DNA of 64,000 nt. Source: Hyphomicrobiales bacterium. GTDB taxonomy: Bacteria > Pseudomonadota > Alphaproteobacteria > Rhizobiales > Rhizobiaceae. Shown one piece after another: positions 8,992 through 17,315 of the stretch (its first letter is position 1; each line of letters begins with the position of its first letter). The DNA is taken from contig UBNV01000010.1 in NCBI GenBank assembly GCA_900466945.1, forward strand, positions 619,365 to 683,364. The letters are read 5' to 3'. Made by a program: the position numbers and the translations under genes. The notes beneath the pieces were generated by a model. It did no database searches, was not told where the DNA came from, and was given only the letters and a program-made list of their open reading frames with translations.

Positions 8992-9872
8992 GGCTTGACC
9001 CCCATGCGTGCGAGCACCCTGGTATGGGCAATGCCGACGATCGAGACGAGCAGGGCCGCAAGCCCCGCCGCCATGAAGAGGGCCGCCCAGATCTGGATTG
9101 TCTGGCCGTAATAGGAGCCCGACAACAGGCGGGCGCCGAGACCGGCAACGGCTCCAGTCGGCAGTTCACCAACGATGGCCCCGACCAGCGAGATCGCGAT
9201 GGCCACCTTCAGCGAGGTGAAGAGATAAGGCATCGATGCCGGCCAGCGCAGTTTCCAGAAGGTCTGGGTCTGGCTGGCATTGTAGGTGTGCATCAGGTCG
9301 AGCAGCAGGATATCCGGGCTGCGCAGGCCCTTCACCATGCCGACGACGATCGGGAAGAAGGAAAGATAGGTAGAAATCAGCGCCTTGGGCATGAGACCTG
9401 AGACGCCGATCGAATTGAGGACAACGATGATCATCGGCGCGATGGCGAGGATCGGGATGGTCTGCGAGGCGATGACCCAGGGCATCAGAGATTTTTCCAT
9501 GGCCCTGTTATGAACGATGGCAATCGCCAGCACGATGCCGAGCACGGTGCCCATGGCAAAGCCGGCCAGCGTCGCCGAGAGCGTGATCCAGGCATGATAG
9601 ACGAGGCTGCGCTTGGAGGTGACGGCCTTGTTAAACGTGGTATCCCAGAGTTCGGCGACGATCTGGTGCGGGGCCGGCAGGATCGGCCGCTCCTGGACGA
9701 AGCTGCGCTCGACCACCTGGGCAAAGGTGATCTCTTCATTGGCGCGGGCCGCCTGGTCGCGGATGAAGGGCGCGTTCAGATAGACGACGAAGACGTGCCA
9801 GATGACGAGGATGGCGAGAAGGATGGTCAGGACCGGCAGGATGCGGTCGCGGACGGTGGATGGCTGGGCCAT
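8988..9872 (-). CDS. ABC importer permease (pyrimidine-type, first permease)
   Basis: A 294-residue BPD permease similar in architecture to its neighbour. The likely ATPase-coupling loop reads K-L-R-W-P-A-S-M-P-Y-L-F-T-S-L-K. The two permeases probably form a heterodimer. It begins 2 bp after the stop of the small membrane protein gene and overlaps the next permease by 4 bp, so the whole set is one transcript. Confidence 0.88.
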   Translation of the reverse strand: MAQPSTVRDRILPVLTILLAILVIWHVFVVYLNAPFIRDQAARANEEITFAQVVERSFVQERPILPAPHQIVAELWDTTFNKAVTSKRSLVYHAWITLSATLAGFAMGTVLGIVLAIAIVHNRAMEKSLMPWVIASQTIPILAIAPMIIVVLNSIGVSGLMPKALISTYLSFFPIVVGMVKGLRSPDILLLDLMHTYNASQTQTFWKLRWPASMPYLFTSLKVAIAISLVGAIVGELPTGAVAGLGARLLSGSYYGQTIQIWAALFMAAGLAALLVSIVGIAHTRVLARMGVKP

Positions 9873-9874
9873 GG

Positions 9875-10210
9875 TCAGACGCCTCCCTTGGCCGGAAAGA
9901 GCATCAGGGCGATCGACACGACACCGAGGGCCACGCCGACCGACTGCTGGGTGGTCAGCCTCTCGCCGAAGAGGAAGAAGGCGATGATATTGATGAGGAG
10001 AAGCTGGGCAACGGAGGAGGCTGATATGGCGAGGCCGAGGCCACCTTCACGCATCAACTTCACCATCATCAGATTGCCGATGCAGTAGAGGGCGAGGGAA
10101 GCCACGAGCACCCAGAGCCTGCCATTGTCGACATAGGCCCGGGAGACGGTGGCGGCACCGAGGAAGGTTGCCATGGCGGCACCCAGCCAGAGGAGGAAGG
10201 TGGGGTTCAT
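9875..10210 (-). CDS. Small four-helix membrane protein (half-EamA/SMR-like) inside the ABC operon
   Basis: A 111-residue very hydrophobic protein with four predicted transmembrane helices, resembling half of an EamA/DMT transporter or an SMR-type protein. A strong GGAGGG ribosome binding site sits about 8 nt before the ATG. It lies between the ATPase gene (24 bp upstream) and the first permease (2 bp downstream), so it is co-expressed with the importer. Canonical importers of this family do not need such a subunit. It may be an independent small carrier or an accessory of the importer; no function can be stated. Confidence 0.7.
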   Translation of the reverse strand: MNPTFLLWLGAAMATFLGAATVSRAYVDNGRLWVLVASLALYCIGNLMMVKLMREGGLGLAISASSVAQLLLINIIAFFLFGERLTTQQSVGVALGVVSIALMLFPAKGGV

Positions 10211-10234
10211 GGGGTGTTACCCTCCATCACAAGA

Positions 10235-11023
10235 CTATTCCTCATAAGAATGCCCCGCCTTCAGACCCTCGCGCACCCGGTGCGCGATCTCCAGAAACTC
10301 CGGCGTCTCGCGGATGTCGAGCGGGCGCTCCTTCGGCAGTGTCGACTCGATGATATCGGTCACCCGGCCCGGGCGCGGGCTCATGACGACGATCTTGGTG
10401 GAGAGGTAGACGGCCTCGGGGATGGAATGAGTGACGAAGCAAATCGTCTTGTTGGTGCGCTCCCAGAGCTTCAGGAGTTCGGAGTTTAGGTGATCTCGTA
10501 CGATTTCGTCCAATGCGCCGAAGGGTTCGTCCATCAGCAGCAAGTCGGCGTCGAAGGCCAGAGCGCGGGCGATCGAGGCGCGTTGTTGCATGCCGCCTGA
10601 CAGTTGCCAGGGATATTTCTTGGCGAAGCCCGAGAGGTTGACGAGATCGAGCGTGCGTTCAATGCGCTTCTTCTTTTCATCAGTGCTGTAGCCCATGATC
10701 TCTAGAGGCAGCGCGATGTTGTTCTCGATCGTGCGCCAGGGATAAAGAGCGGCAGCTTGAAAGACATAGCCGTAGGAGCGTGCCTTGCGCGCCTCTTCCG
10801 GTGTCATGCCATTCACGGTGATCTCGCCGCTCGTGTGCTTTTCGAGGTCGGCGATGACGCGCAGGAAGGTGGTCTTGCCACAGCCGGAAGGGCCGATGAA
10901 GGAAACGAAATCGCCCTTCTTCACCTCGAGGTCGACATTGGACAGGGCGTGGACGGGGCCGTCATCGGTCTCGAAGGTGAGGCTCAGGTTTTTTGCCGAG
11001 ACGACGGATGTGGGTTCATTCAT
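10235..11023 (-). CDS. ABC importer ATP-binding protein (NitT/TauT/ThiZ-like)
   Basis: A 262-residue ATPase with Walker A G-P-S-G-C-G-K-T-T, signature L-S-G-G-M-Q-Q-R, Walker B L-L-L-M-D-E-P-F and the switch His in C-F-V-T-H-S. The open frame extends 24 codons further upstream to 11095, but the ATG at 11023 (M-N-E-P-T-S) matches the normal family start. The longer form would cover the palindrome at 11085-11100. It is the first gene of the importer operon, divergent from the cupin gene. Confidence 0.9.
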   Translation of the reverse strand: MNEPTSVVSAKNLSLTFETDDGPVHALSNVDLEVKKGDFVSFIGPSGCGKTTFLRVIADLEKHTSGEITVNGMTPEEARKARSYGYVFQAAALYPWRTIENNIALPLEIMGYSTDEKKKRIERTLDLVNLSGFAKKYPWQLSGGMQQRASIARALAFDADLLLMDEPFGALDEIVRDHLNSELLKLWERTNKTICFVTHSIPEAVYLSTKIVVMSPRPGRVTDIIESTLPKERPLDIRETPEFLEIAHRVREGLKAGHSYEE

Positions 11024-11084
11024 GCGGGCAGCCAATCGGGTTTGTTGCAAAGGACGTTTGCCTCTTGCATGCTGTCGGATAGAG

Positions 11085-11100
11085 GCCGGTTGCAACCGGC
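11085..11100. promoter_or_regulatory. Perfect 16-bp palindrome between divergent ATPase and cupin genes
   Basis: GCCGGTTGCAACCGGC is a perfect inverted repeat in the 123-bp divergent intergenic region, 62 bp from the ATPase start and 47 bp from the cupin start. This is a typical operator position. It does not resemble the RutR-like sites at 15433 and 23596, so a different regulator is implied if it is functional. Confidence 0.45.
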
Positions 11101-11146
11101 AGAGAGGGAAGGGCGGCGGCGCTGCTGCAGACGAGAGGATCAGACC

Positions 11147-11560
11147 ATGGACGCATCAGCAAAGCCCACCTGCCGGATCGTCAAACCCGGCCATACCTAT
11201 GAGGGCAAGCAGGGACTGAGTTATTTCGAAGGCATTGCGGCCGAGACCGTGGGTGCCAAGGGCATCTGCATGCACGTGCTGACCATGCCGCCCGGCGCGC
11301 GCGCCAAGGCGCATCTGCATGAGAGCCACGAGACGGCGATTTACATGCTCTCCGGCCAGGCACACACCTGGTATGGCGAGCGGCTGGAGAACCATGTCGT
11401 GGTCCATGCCGGCGAACTGTTCTACATTCCGGCCGGCGTGCCGCATCTGCCGGCGAACCTGTCGAATGCGCCCTGTACTGCGATCATCGCGCGCACCGAC
11501 CCGAACGAGCAGGAGAGTGTTGTTCTGCTCCCTGAGCTGGAGGGGCTGGTCGAGGTGTAG
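11147..11560 (+). CDS. Single-domain cupin protein
   Basis: A 137-residue cupin. Motif 1 has the metal-binding pattern H56-x-H58-x3-E62. The second-motif His lies at about 100 (I-P-A-G-V-P-H). Such proteins bind Fe, Mn, Zn or Ni and act as small isomerases, dioxygenases or sensors. The ATG at 11147 has GAGAGGA upstream; the frame is open further upstream, but that extension is not cupin-like. It is the only plus-strand gene inside the pyrimidine region and is divergent from the importer. A role in handling a pyrimidine-degradation intermediate is possible but unproven. Confidence 0.8.
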   Translation: MDASAKPTCRIVKPGHTYEGKQGLSYFEGIAAETVGAKGICMHVLTMPPGARAKAHLHESHETAIYMLSGQAHTWYGERLENHVVVHAGELFYIPAGVPHLPANLSNAPCTAIIARTDPNEQESVVLLPELEGLVEV

Positions 11561-11562
11561 CG

Positions 11563-11952
11563 CTACTTGCATTCGGGCAGGGGTCCCCAAGTCATGGGCT
11601 GATCATCGGTGAAGGCGATACTGTAACCCAGTTCCGAGCGGGTGATTTCCGCCCTGGCCGGTTCCCCCGTCTCACCTTCGGACTCGCATGTCATCTCCAC
11701 CTGAAAGTTCTGGCCCTCTGTCTTCAGGATCTTGCCAATCTCACAATAGGACGTAGCCGTCGTTACCGCGTCCGCGGTCAGCAGGAAGAAGTCGTCGGAG
11801 CCACTGGACTCGCCCGTCAGCGCGTAGACACAACCATCCTTGTTTCCAAAGGCTGCCGTCAACGGGAGCCTTTCGGCCATAGCGGCATCCGGGATGCCGC
11901 TCATGGCCACAAGAGCGATCACTGTCGCGACGAAACGGGACGTCGGCGCCAT
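11563..11952 (-). CDS. Small secreted/periplasmic protein of unknown function
   Basis: A 129-residue protein with a signal peptide (hydrophobic core to about residue 20, A-M-A cleavage). The mature part has four cysteines (about 41, 70, 90 and the penultimate residue), suggesting two disulfides in the periplasm. I recognise no family. Its ATG lies 1 bp after the dihydropyrimidinase stop, so it is probably translated from the same mRNA. It converges with the cupin gene, with 2 bp between stops. Confidence 0.65.
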   Translation of the reverse strand: MAPTSRFVATVIALVAMSGIPDAAMAERLPLTAAFGNKDGCVYALTGESSGSDDFFLLTADAVTTATSYCEIGKILKTEGQNFQVEMTCESEGETGEPARAEITRSELGYSIAFTDDQPMTWGPLPECK

Positions 11953-11953
11953 C

Positions 11954-13411
11954 TCAGACCCCCGTTGCCGGAATGCCGGTGCGTTCCACTTTGCGCGGGG
12001 CGACCAGGTCCTTCCAGGTCGACAGCGCCTTGTTCACTGCCGTGAACGGTTCGCGCTTGACGAACTTCCCGTGGCCCTCGCGGGTCTTGATCGCACTTTC
12101 CTCGATCGCGACATAACCGCGGGTGAGCGTATAGCGCGGCAGGCCGGTGACTTCCTTGCCCTCAAAGACATTGTAGTCGATCGAAGACTGCTGGGTCTTG
12201 GCGGAGATGGTCTTGGAGCGCTTGGGATCCCAGACCACGAGATCGGCATCGGCGCCGACGAGGACGGCACCCTTCTTCGGGTAGATGTTGAGGATCTTGG
12301 CGATATTGGTCGAGGTGACGGCAACGAATTCGTTCATGGTCAGGCGACCGGTCGCGACGCCATAGGTCCAGAGCATGGGCATGCGGTCTTCCAGGCCACC
12401 GGTGCCGTTCGGGATCTTGGCGAAGCTCTCCAGGCCAAAACGCTTCTGCTCGGTGGTGAAGGCACAGTGGTCGGTGGCAACAACCGAGAGCGAACCCGCC
12501 TGCAGACCGGCCCAAAGACTGTCCTGATGTTGCTTGTTGCGGAACGGGGGCGACATGACGCGGCGTGCGGCATGGTCCCAGTCCTTGTTGAAGTACTCGC
12601 TTTCGTCGAGCGTCAGGTGCTGGATCAGCGGCTCGCCATAAACGCGCATGCCCTTCTGGCGGGCGCGGCGGATGGCTTCATGCGCCTGTTCGCAGGAGGT
12701 GTGCACGACGTAAAGCGGAACGCCCGCCATGTCGGCCAGCATGATGGCGCGGTTGGTGGCTTCGCCTTCGACTTCCGGCGGGCGTGAATAGGCGTGGGCT
12801 TCCGGGCCATTATTGCCTTCGGCGAGCAGCTTGGCCGTCATCGAGGCAACCACGTCGCCGTTTTCGGCGTGGACGAGGGGCAGGGCACCGAGTTCGGCGC
12901 AGCGCTGGAAGGAGGCGAACATCTCGTCGTCGTTCACCATCAGCGCGCCCTTGTAGGCCATGAAGTGCTTGAAGGTGTTGATGCCGCGATCCTGGACGAC
13001 CGTCTTCATTTCATCGAAGACGCGCTCGTTCCAGCCGGTGATCGCCATGTGGAAGGAATAGTCAGCCGTGGCGCGCGATGTCTTGTTGTCCCACATCTGC
13101 AGCGCTTCGAGCAGCGACTGATCGGGGCCGGGTAGACAGAAATCGACGACCATGGTCGTGCCGCCGGAGAGGCCGGCGCGGGTGCCGCTTTCGAAGTCGT
13201 CGGCGGAGTAAGTGCCCATGAAGGGCATTTCGAGATGCACATGCGGATCGATGCCGCCGGGCATGACGTAACAACCTGCCGCATCCAGCACGGTGTCGCC
13301 GGAGTGGTTAGGGCCAATCTCGACGATCACGCCGCCCTCGATCTTGACGTCGGCCTTGTAGGTCAGATCGGCGGTGACGATGGTGCCGCCCTTGATGACT
13401 GTGGTGGTCAT
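11954..13411 (-). CDS. hydA: Dihydropyrimidinase / D-hydantoinase
   Basis: A 485-residue cyclic amidohydrolase that opens dihydrouracil or dihydrothymine to N-carbamoyl-beta-amino acids, the second step of reductive pyrimidine catabolism. The binuclear metal site is complete: H57-x-H59, the Lys to be carboxylated (K148), H181, H237 and D314 in T-D-H-C-A-F. The length matches bacterial and animal dihydropyrimidinases. Its start codon overlaps the toxin stop by ATGA at 13408-13411. Neighbouring beta-ureidopropionase and RutR-like genes favour a physiological dihydropyrimidinase over a pure hydantoinase. Confidence 0.93.
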   Translation of the reverse strand: MTTTVIKGGTIVTADLTYKADVKIEGGVIVEIGPNHSGDTVLDAAGCYVMPGGIDPHVHLEMPFMGTYSADDFESGTRAGLSGGTTMVVDFCLPGPDQSLLEALQMWDNKTSRATADYSFHMAITGWNERVFDEMKTVVQDRGINTFKHFMAYKGALMVNDDEMFASFQRCAELGALPLVHAENGDVVASMTAKLLAEGNNGPEAHAYSRPPEVEGEATNRAIMLADMAGVPLYVVHTSCEQAHEAIRRARQKGMRVYGEPLIQHLTLDESEYFNKDWDHAARRVMSPPFRNKQHQDSLWAGLQAGSLSVVATDHCAFTTEQKRFGLESFAKIPNGTGGLEDRMPMLWTYGVATGRLTMNEFVAVTSTNIAKILNIYPKKGAVLVGADADLVVWDPKRSKTISAKTQQSSIDYNVFEGKEVTGLPRYTLTRGYVAIEESAIKTREGHGKFVKREPFTAVNKALSTWKDLVAPRKVERTGIPATGV

Positions 13412-13791
13412 GACTGCTGTTTCCCTGCTTGTTCGGCTTCGTTTCTCGGGCCGGTGGCCAGATCGAGGCCGGTTATGTGGATCAGAGCGGTTTCGAGCCG
13501 CTTGAGTTCGCCGCTTGTTAGTCGGCCAATCCGCTGCCGGATGACATTCTTTCTCAGGGGCGAGAGCTTCTCGACCATGATCTGGGAAACTTCTTGCAGA
13601 CCATTCTCAGAATTGGGGGCGATGATCGGACGAAGCGTTGGAGCGTCGATCAGATGGGTTGTCATCGGGCATGCAAGGATCGTGCTGAACAGTCCGACAA
13701 GCTCATCTCGTTGGAGGATCACAGCCGGTCTCGGCTTGCCCAGTTCACCCGGAAAGACAGCAATCACGATGTCCCCTCGCGCCAGTATCAC
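13408..13791 (-). CDS. MazF/PemK-family toxin (endoribonuclease) of a type II TA pair
   Basis: A 127-residue PemK/MazF-fold protein. It has the N-terminal R-G-D-I-V-x-A strand and the K-P-R-P-A-V-I-L motif (loop plus catalytic Arg region), and the T-x-L-x-C-P-M-T-T segment typical of the family. Known members are ribosome-independent or -dependent mRNA interferases. It starts with GTG at 13791, overlapping the antitoxin stop as GTGA. Its own stop overlaps the hydA start as ATGA. Antitoxin, toxin and hydA are therefore translationally linked. Confidence 0.85.
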   Translation of the reverse strand: MILARGDIVIAVFPGELGKPRPAVILQRDELVGLFSTILACPMTTHLIDAPTLRPIIAPNSENGLQEVSQIMVEKLSPLRKNVIRQRIGRLTSGELKRLETALIHITGLDLATGPRNEAEQAGKQQS

Positions 13792-14003
13792 GGCTTGTCC
13801 CAGTCGGTCGGACCTGCAGCCTGAAGCCAGTCCATCACCTCGTCATCATCATTGTCGGCCTCAGCGATCCGCCGTGCCTCCTCGGCGAGTTGCGCACGGA
13901 TGGTTTCGTTGTTGAGATCGGGCACCCAGATCTCAATCGGTCGATAGCCCCGCCGCAGCAGGTCGGCGCGCTCTTCCTGTGACAATTCCCTCGGTCGTCC
14001 CAT
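13788..14003 (-). CDS. MazE-like antitoxin (DUF3018 type)
   Basis: A 71-residue protein starting M-G-R-P-R-E-L-S. It has an N-terminal segment with R-R-G-Y-R-P-I-E-I-W-V-P-D, typical of the DUF3018 antitoxins paired with MazF/PemK, and an acidic, probably flexible C-terminus that would wrap the toxin. The frame is open far upstream, but only the ATG at 14003 has a GGGAG site and the family start. It lies 38 bp after the amidohydrolase gene, in the same direction. Confidence 0.82.
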   Translation of the reverse strand: MGRPRELSQEERADLLRRGYRPIEIWVPDLNNETIRAQLAEEARRIAEADNDDDEVMDWLQAAGPTDWDKP

Positions 14004-14041
14004 GGTTCGCTCCCGTTCAGGACTGCTAGTAAGTCCCGATC

Positions 14042-15295
14042 CTACGCCACAATCTCCGCCGTCTCCAGCACAGCCCGCAGCAGCACGTCGCAGCCGGCGC
14101 TTGCCCATTCCTTCGAGATCTCCTCCGCCTCGTTGTGGCTCAGGCCGCCGACGCAGGGGCACATGATCATGGTCGAGGGTGCGACTTTCGCGGCCCAGCA
14201 GGCGTCGTGGCCGGCGCCGGAAATGATGTTCATGTGGCTGTAGCCGAGGTCTTCCGCGGCCTTGCGGACGGAGGCAACGAGTTTCGGATCGAAGGTGACA
14301 GGGTCGAAATGGCCGACGGCCTCGACGGAACAGCCGACGCCGAGCGCTGAACAGATCTCGGCGGCCTTTGCCTCGATCATTGCGCGCATCCGGTCGAGCT
14401 TTGCCTGCTCGGGCGTGCGGATGTCCACGGTAAAGACGACGGTTCCAGGCAGCACGTTGCGGGAATTGGGGGAGAATTTCATTTGGCCGACACCGCCGAC
14501 GGCGCCGGGCTGTTCGCTCATCGCGACCTCCTGGACCATTTCCATGATCCGGGCCATGGCAAGGCCGGCATTGACGCGCAGGTTCATCGGGGTGGAGCCG
14601 GTATGGGCTTCGCGGCCGATGAGCGTGAATTCGAGCCACCACAGACCCTGACAGTGGGTGACCACACCAATCTGCTTCTCCTCGGCTTCAAGGATCGGGC
14701 CCTGTTCGATGTGGTATTCGAAATAGGCGTGCATCTTTCTTGCGCCGACCTTTTCGTCGCCGACCCAGCCGATGCGCTTCAGCTCCTCGCCAAAGGTCTT
14801 GCCGTCCATGTCCTTGCGGCCATAGGCGTAATCCTGCGTCAGCACGCCGGCGAAGACGCCGGAGGCGAGCATGGCAGGGGCGAAGCGGGCCCCTTCTTCA
14901 TTGGTCCAGTTGGTGACGACGATGGGGTGCTTCGTCTTGATGTTGAGGTCGTTCATCGACCTGACCACTTCTAGGCCGGCGAGCACCCCGAGCACGCCGT
15001 CATATTTGCCGCCGGTCGGCTGTGTGTCTAGATGGGAGCCGATATAGACGGGAAGCGCGTCCGGGTCTGTGCTGGCGCGGGTCATGAACATGTTGCCCAT
15101 GGTGTCGACGCCCATCGTCAGCCCTGCATCCTCGCACCAGTGCTGGAAAAGGCGGCGGCCTTCCGCGTCTTCGTCCGTCAGGGTCTGGCGATTATTGCCT
15201 CCAGCAACGCCAGGGCCGATCTTCGCCATCTCCATGAGCATGTCCCACAGCCGATCGCCGTTCACGCGAAGGTTCGTGCCGGGTTGCGCCGTCAT
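14042..15295 (-). CDS. N-carbamoyl-beta-alanine amidohydrolase (beta-ureidopropionase, M20 hydantoinase/carbamoylase family)
   Basis: A 417-residue binuclear Zn amidase of the hydantoinase/carbamoylase branch of peptidase family M20. It would release CO2, ammonia and beta-alanine (or 3-aminoisobutyrate) from the hydA product. Visible metal and catalytic residues include H88 in G-S-H-L-D-T, D99 in G-K-Y-D-G-V-L-G, the Glu pair in T-N-E-E-G, and the His in the late G-H-D-A segment. Allantoate amidohydrolases and L-carbamoylases share this fold. The dihydropyrimidinase, dehydrogenase and RutR-like neighbours favour beta-ureidopropionase. It is the first gene of the operon, transcribed from the divergent region with the TetR gene. 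Confidence 0.88.
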   Translation of the reverse strand: MTAQPGTNLRVNGDRLWDMLMEMAKIGPGVAGGNNRQTLTDEDAEGRRLFQHWCEDAGLTMGVDTMGNMFMTRASTDPDALPVYIGSHLDTQPTGGKYDGVLGVLAGLEVVRSMNDLNIKTKHPIVVTNWTNEEGARFAPAMLASGVFAGVLTQDYAYGRKDMDGKTFGEELKRIGWVGDEKVGARKMHAYFEYHIEQGPILEAEEKQIGVVTHCQGLWWLEFTLIGREAHTGSTPMNLRVNAGLAMARIMEMVQEVAMSEQPGAVGGVGQMKFSPNSRNVLPGTVVFTVDIRTPEQAKLDRMRAMIEAKAAEICSALGVGCSVEAVGHFDPVTFDPKLVASVRKAAEDLGYSHMNIISGAGHDACWAAKVAPSTMIMCPCVGGLSHNEAEEISKEWASAGCDVLLRAVLETAEIVA

Positions 15296-15413
15296 TGCAG
15301 ATCCTCACCTGTTTTTCAGGAGTCGGATCTTCCGCCCAACTCCCTTGTTCCCGGGGTCAAAAGCAGCGGCTTATGATTGTCTTTTCCGCTGTCGCATCGG
15401 CAGTTGCCTTTAT

Positions 15414-15448
15414 TTGACATCTGTCCAATAATTTGACCGACTGGTAAA
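15414..15448. promoter_or_regulatory. RutR-like operator(s) in the divergent pyd/TetR region
   Basis: TTGACCGACTGGTAAA at 15433-15448 matches 12 of the 14 fixed positions of the E. coli RutR consensus TTGACCA-N2-TGGTCAA. Just upstream, TTGACATCTGTCCAA at 15414-15428 is a second, weaker inverted repeat. The sites lie centrally, about 120-140 bp from both the amidohydrolase start (15295) and the TetR start (15583). Repression of both directions, relieved by uracil or thymine, is the expected behaviour. Confidence 0.65.
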
Positions 15449-15582
15449 ACATTACAACTTCCATCACGGCACTCAAGACGAAATCGGCAAAATTCTGCGA
15501 CAAAATATCAAGCAGATGCCCAGAATTTGGGCTCCAATATTGCTGAGCGAGTTCAGTATCTTAGGCGGGGAACAACTCTGAG

Positions 15583-16236
15583 ATGGCCATACCGAGAGCG
15601 GCGCAGACCCAAAGGCGGACGCGGATCCAGGAGGAGAAGGAAGAGCTGATCCTCGAAGCCGCGCTCGAAGTCTTCTCACAGCGGGGATTCCACGGCTCGA
15701 CGATCGACCAGATCGCCGAAGTGGCAGGCATGTCGAAGCCGAACCTACTCTATTACTTCCGCACCAAGGAAGCGATGCACCGGGCATTGATCGACCGGGT
15801 TCTCGAAAACTGGCTGGAGCCGCTTCAGGCCTTCGACTCCGAGGGAGATCCGGAGGAGGAGATCCGCTCCTATATTCGCCGTAAGCTGGAAATGGCACGG
15901 GAGTTTCCGCGGGAAAGCCGGCTCTTCGCCAACGAGATCCTGCAGGGCGCGCCGCATATCGCGGGCGTGCTCGATGGTCCGCTCAAGGAACTGGTCGACG
16001 AGAAGGCTGAGGTCATTCGTGTCTGGATTGCGTCTGGCAAGGTGCGCGAGTGCGATCCGCATCACATGATCTTCTCGATCTGGTCGACGACCCAGCATTA
16101 CGCGGATTTCGACGTGCAGGTGAAGGCGGTGCTGGGGCCGGGGCGTGACGATGCAGACCGCTTCGAAGACGCGGCGCGCTTCCTCGAAGGCCTTTTTGTC
16201 AGCGGCCTGATCGTGAAACCTTCCGTCAGTCCCTGA
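15583..16236 (+). CDS. rutR: TetR-family regulator, RutR-like
   Basis: A 217-residue TetR regulator. The N-terminal helix-turn-helix (about 35-70) includes F-S-Q-R-G-F-H-G-S-T-I-D-Q-I-A and the very conserved M-S-K-P-N-L-L-Y-Y-F. The C-terminal domain (TetR_C family of RutR) includes the L-F-A-N-E-I-L-Q-G-A-P segment typical of RutR. E. coli RutR binds uracil or thymine and represses pyrimidine degradation. Divergence from the beta-ureidopropionase operon and the RutR-like box between them support the same role. Its 3' end overlaps the convergent DMT gene by 11 bp. Confidence 0.85.
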   Translation: MAIPRAAQTQRRTRIQEEKEELILEAALEVFSQRGFHGSTIDQIAEVAGMSKPNLLYYFRTKEAMHRALIDRVLENWLEPLQAFDSEGDPEEEIRSYIRRKLEMAREFPRESRLFANEILQGAPHIAGVLDGPLKELVDEKAEVIRVWIASGKVRECDPHHMIFSIWSTTQHYADFDVQVKAVLGPGRDDADRFEDAARFLEGLFVSGLIVKPSVSP

Positions 16237-17167
16237 GCAGGCCCATGACCAGCAAGCCGGCTGCCGTCACCAGCGCTCCGATGAATACGGCGGGGCTTGC
16301 CCAGCCATGGCCAAGCATGCCTTCCAGCAGGATGATGAATGTCGGCGTCAGGTAGCCGTAGCCGAGCACCTTGGGAGCCGGCAGGCGCATGGATGCGTAT
16401 TGCAGAAGCATGAAGGTGATCGCGGTCGTCACGATCGAGAGATAGGCGATCGTCGCCCAGACCGTGCCGGGAAGGTTGACGAAGTCCGTTTCGGCAAGCG
16501 GGATCGCGCCGGTCGGCAGTAGCCAGGGAATGGTGAACACCACGGCCCAGAAGCCGAAGGCGACCGGGTTTTCGCCCAGGCCAAACCGGCGGATTAATGG
16601 CACATAAGCGCCATGGCAGATGACGCCGACAAAATAGATCAGCTCTCCGCGGCCGACATCGAAGGAGAGTATGGCGCCGATATCGGCGCGAAAGATCACC
16701 CAGATGGCTCCCAGTGCGGCGATTACCAAGGCGACTAGTACGTCAGGTCTGGTCTTCTGGCCGATGAAGATGAGCGCGAAGCCGGCGCTGATCAGCGGCA
16801 TCAGGGTGAAGACCGCACCTGTCTGTACCGGGCTCGTGAATTCGAGCGCTGCAAACATTGTCAGCATGTAGATGGCGATCAGGCCGCCCAGCAGCGCGTA
16901 GCGCCAGACGCGGTGGGGCTTAGTGAAAGGGATGCGCAGGATGCCGAAGGTCATGATGCCCATGACCACCATGGTCATCAGATAGCGCCAGAGGGTGAGT
17001 GGCCCGGCTTCGAGATGCTGGGCTGCCATGCCGCCGAAGGAAAAGGATCCCGCGATCAGGGCGGCAAAGAGCAGCATGGCCGCATGGGCCTTCAGCTTCT
17101 CGCGCCCCGTGGCGTGGATGGTGTGGCGATTGACGGGGGAAGCGGCGGGCTCGGCTTGGTCTGTCAT
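16226..17167 (-). CDS. DMT-superfamily (EamA) transporter
   Basis: A 313-residue inner-membrane protein with a hydrophilic 30-residue N-terminus and ten predicted transmembrane helices arranged as two EamA repeats. EamA proteins export amino acids or other small metabolites, but sequence does not give the substrate. It converges with the RutR-like gene, overlapping at the 3' ends. It is not obviously co-regulated with pyrimidine catabolism. Confidence 0.88.
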   Translation of the reverse strand: MTDQAEPAASPVNRHTIHATGREKLKAHAAMLLFAALIAGSFSFGGMAAQHLEAGPLTLWRYLMTMVVMGIMTFGILRIPFTKPHRVWRYALLGGLIAIYMLTMFAALEFTSPVQTGAVFTLMPLISAGFALIFIGQKTRPDVLVALVIAALGAIWVIFRADIGAILSFDVGRGELIYFVGVICHGAYVPLIRRFGLGENPVAFGFWAVVFTIPWLLPTGAIPLAETDFVNLPGTVWATIAYLSIVTTAITFMLLQYASMRLPAPKVLGYGYLTPTFIILLEGMLGHGWASPAVFIGALVTAAGLLVMGLLRD

Positions 17168-17315
17168 GATCTGCCTTATGAGGACCGACCTCGACCGTCC
17201 TTAGGGGGCGTGACTTGACCGGGCCGGTATTCTCCTTCATCTGCGGCGGGTGGTCGTGCCATTCGGCATGGCCCTTCACAGATCTTGCCACGGCAGTTAA
17301 TCGAAAGCGGGCCTG

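Noticed and set aside
13788..14642. A long upstream extension (to 14642) of the antitoxin frame
   Set aside because: The extension is antisense-frame sequence inside the amidohydrolase gene. Only the last 71 codons match an antitoxin and have a ribosome binding site.
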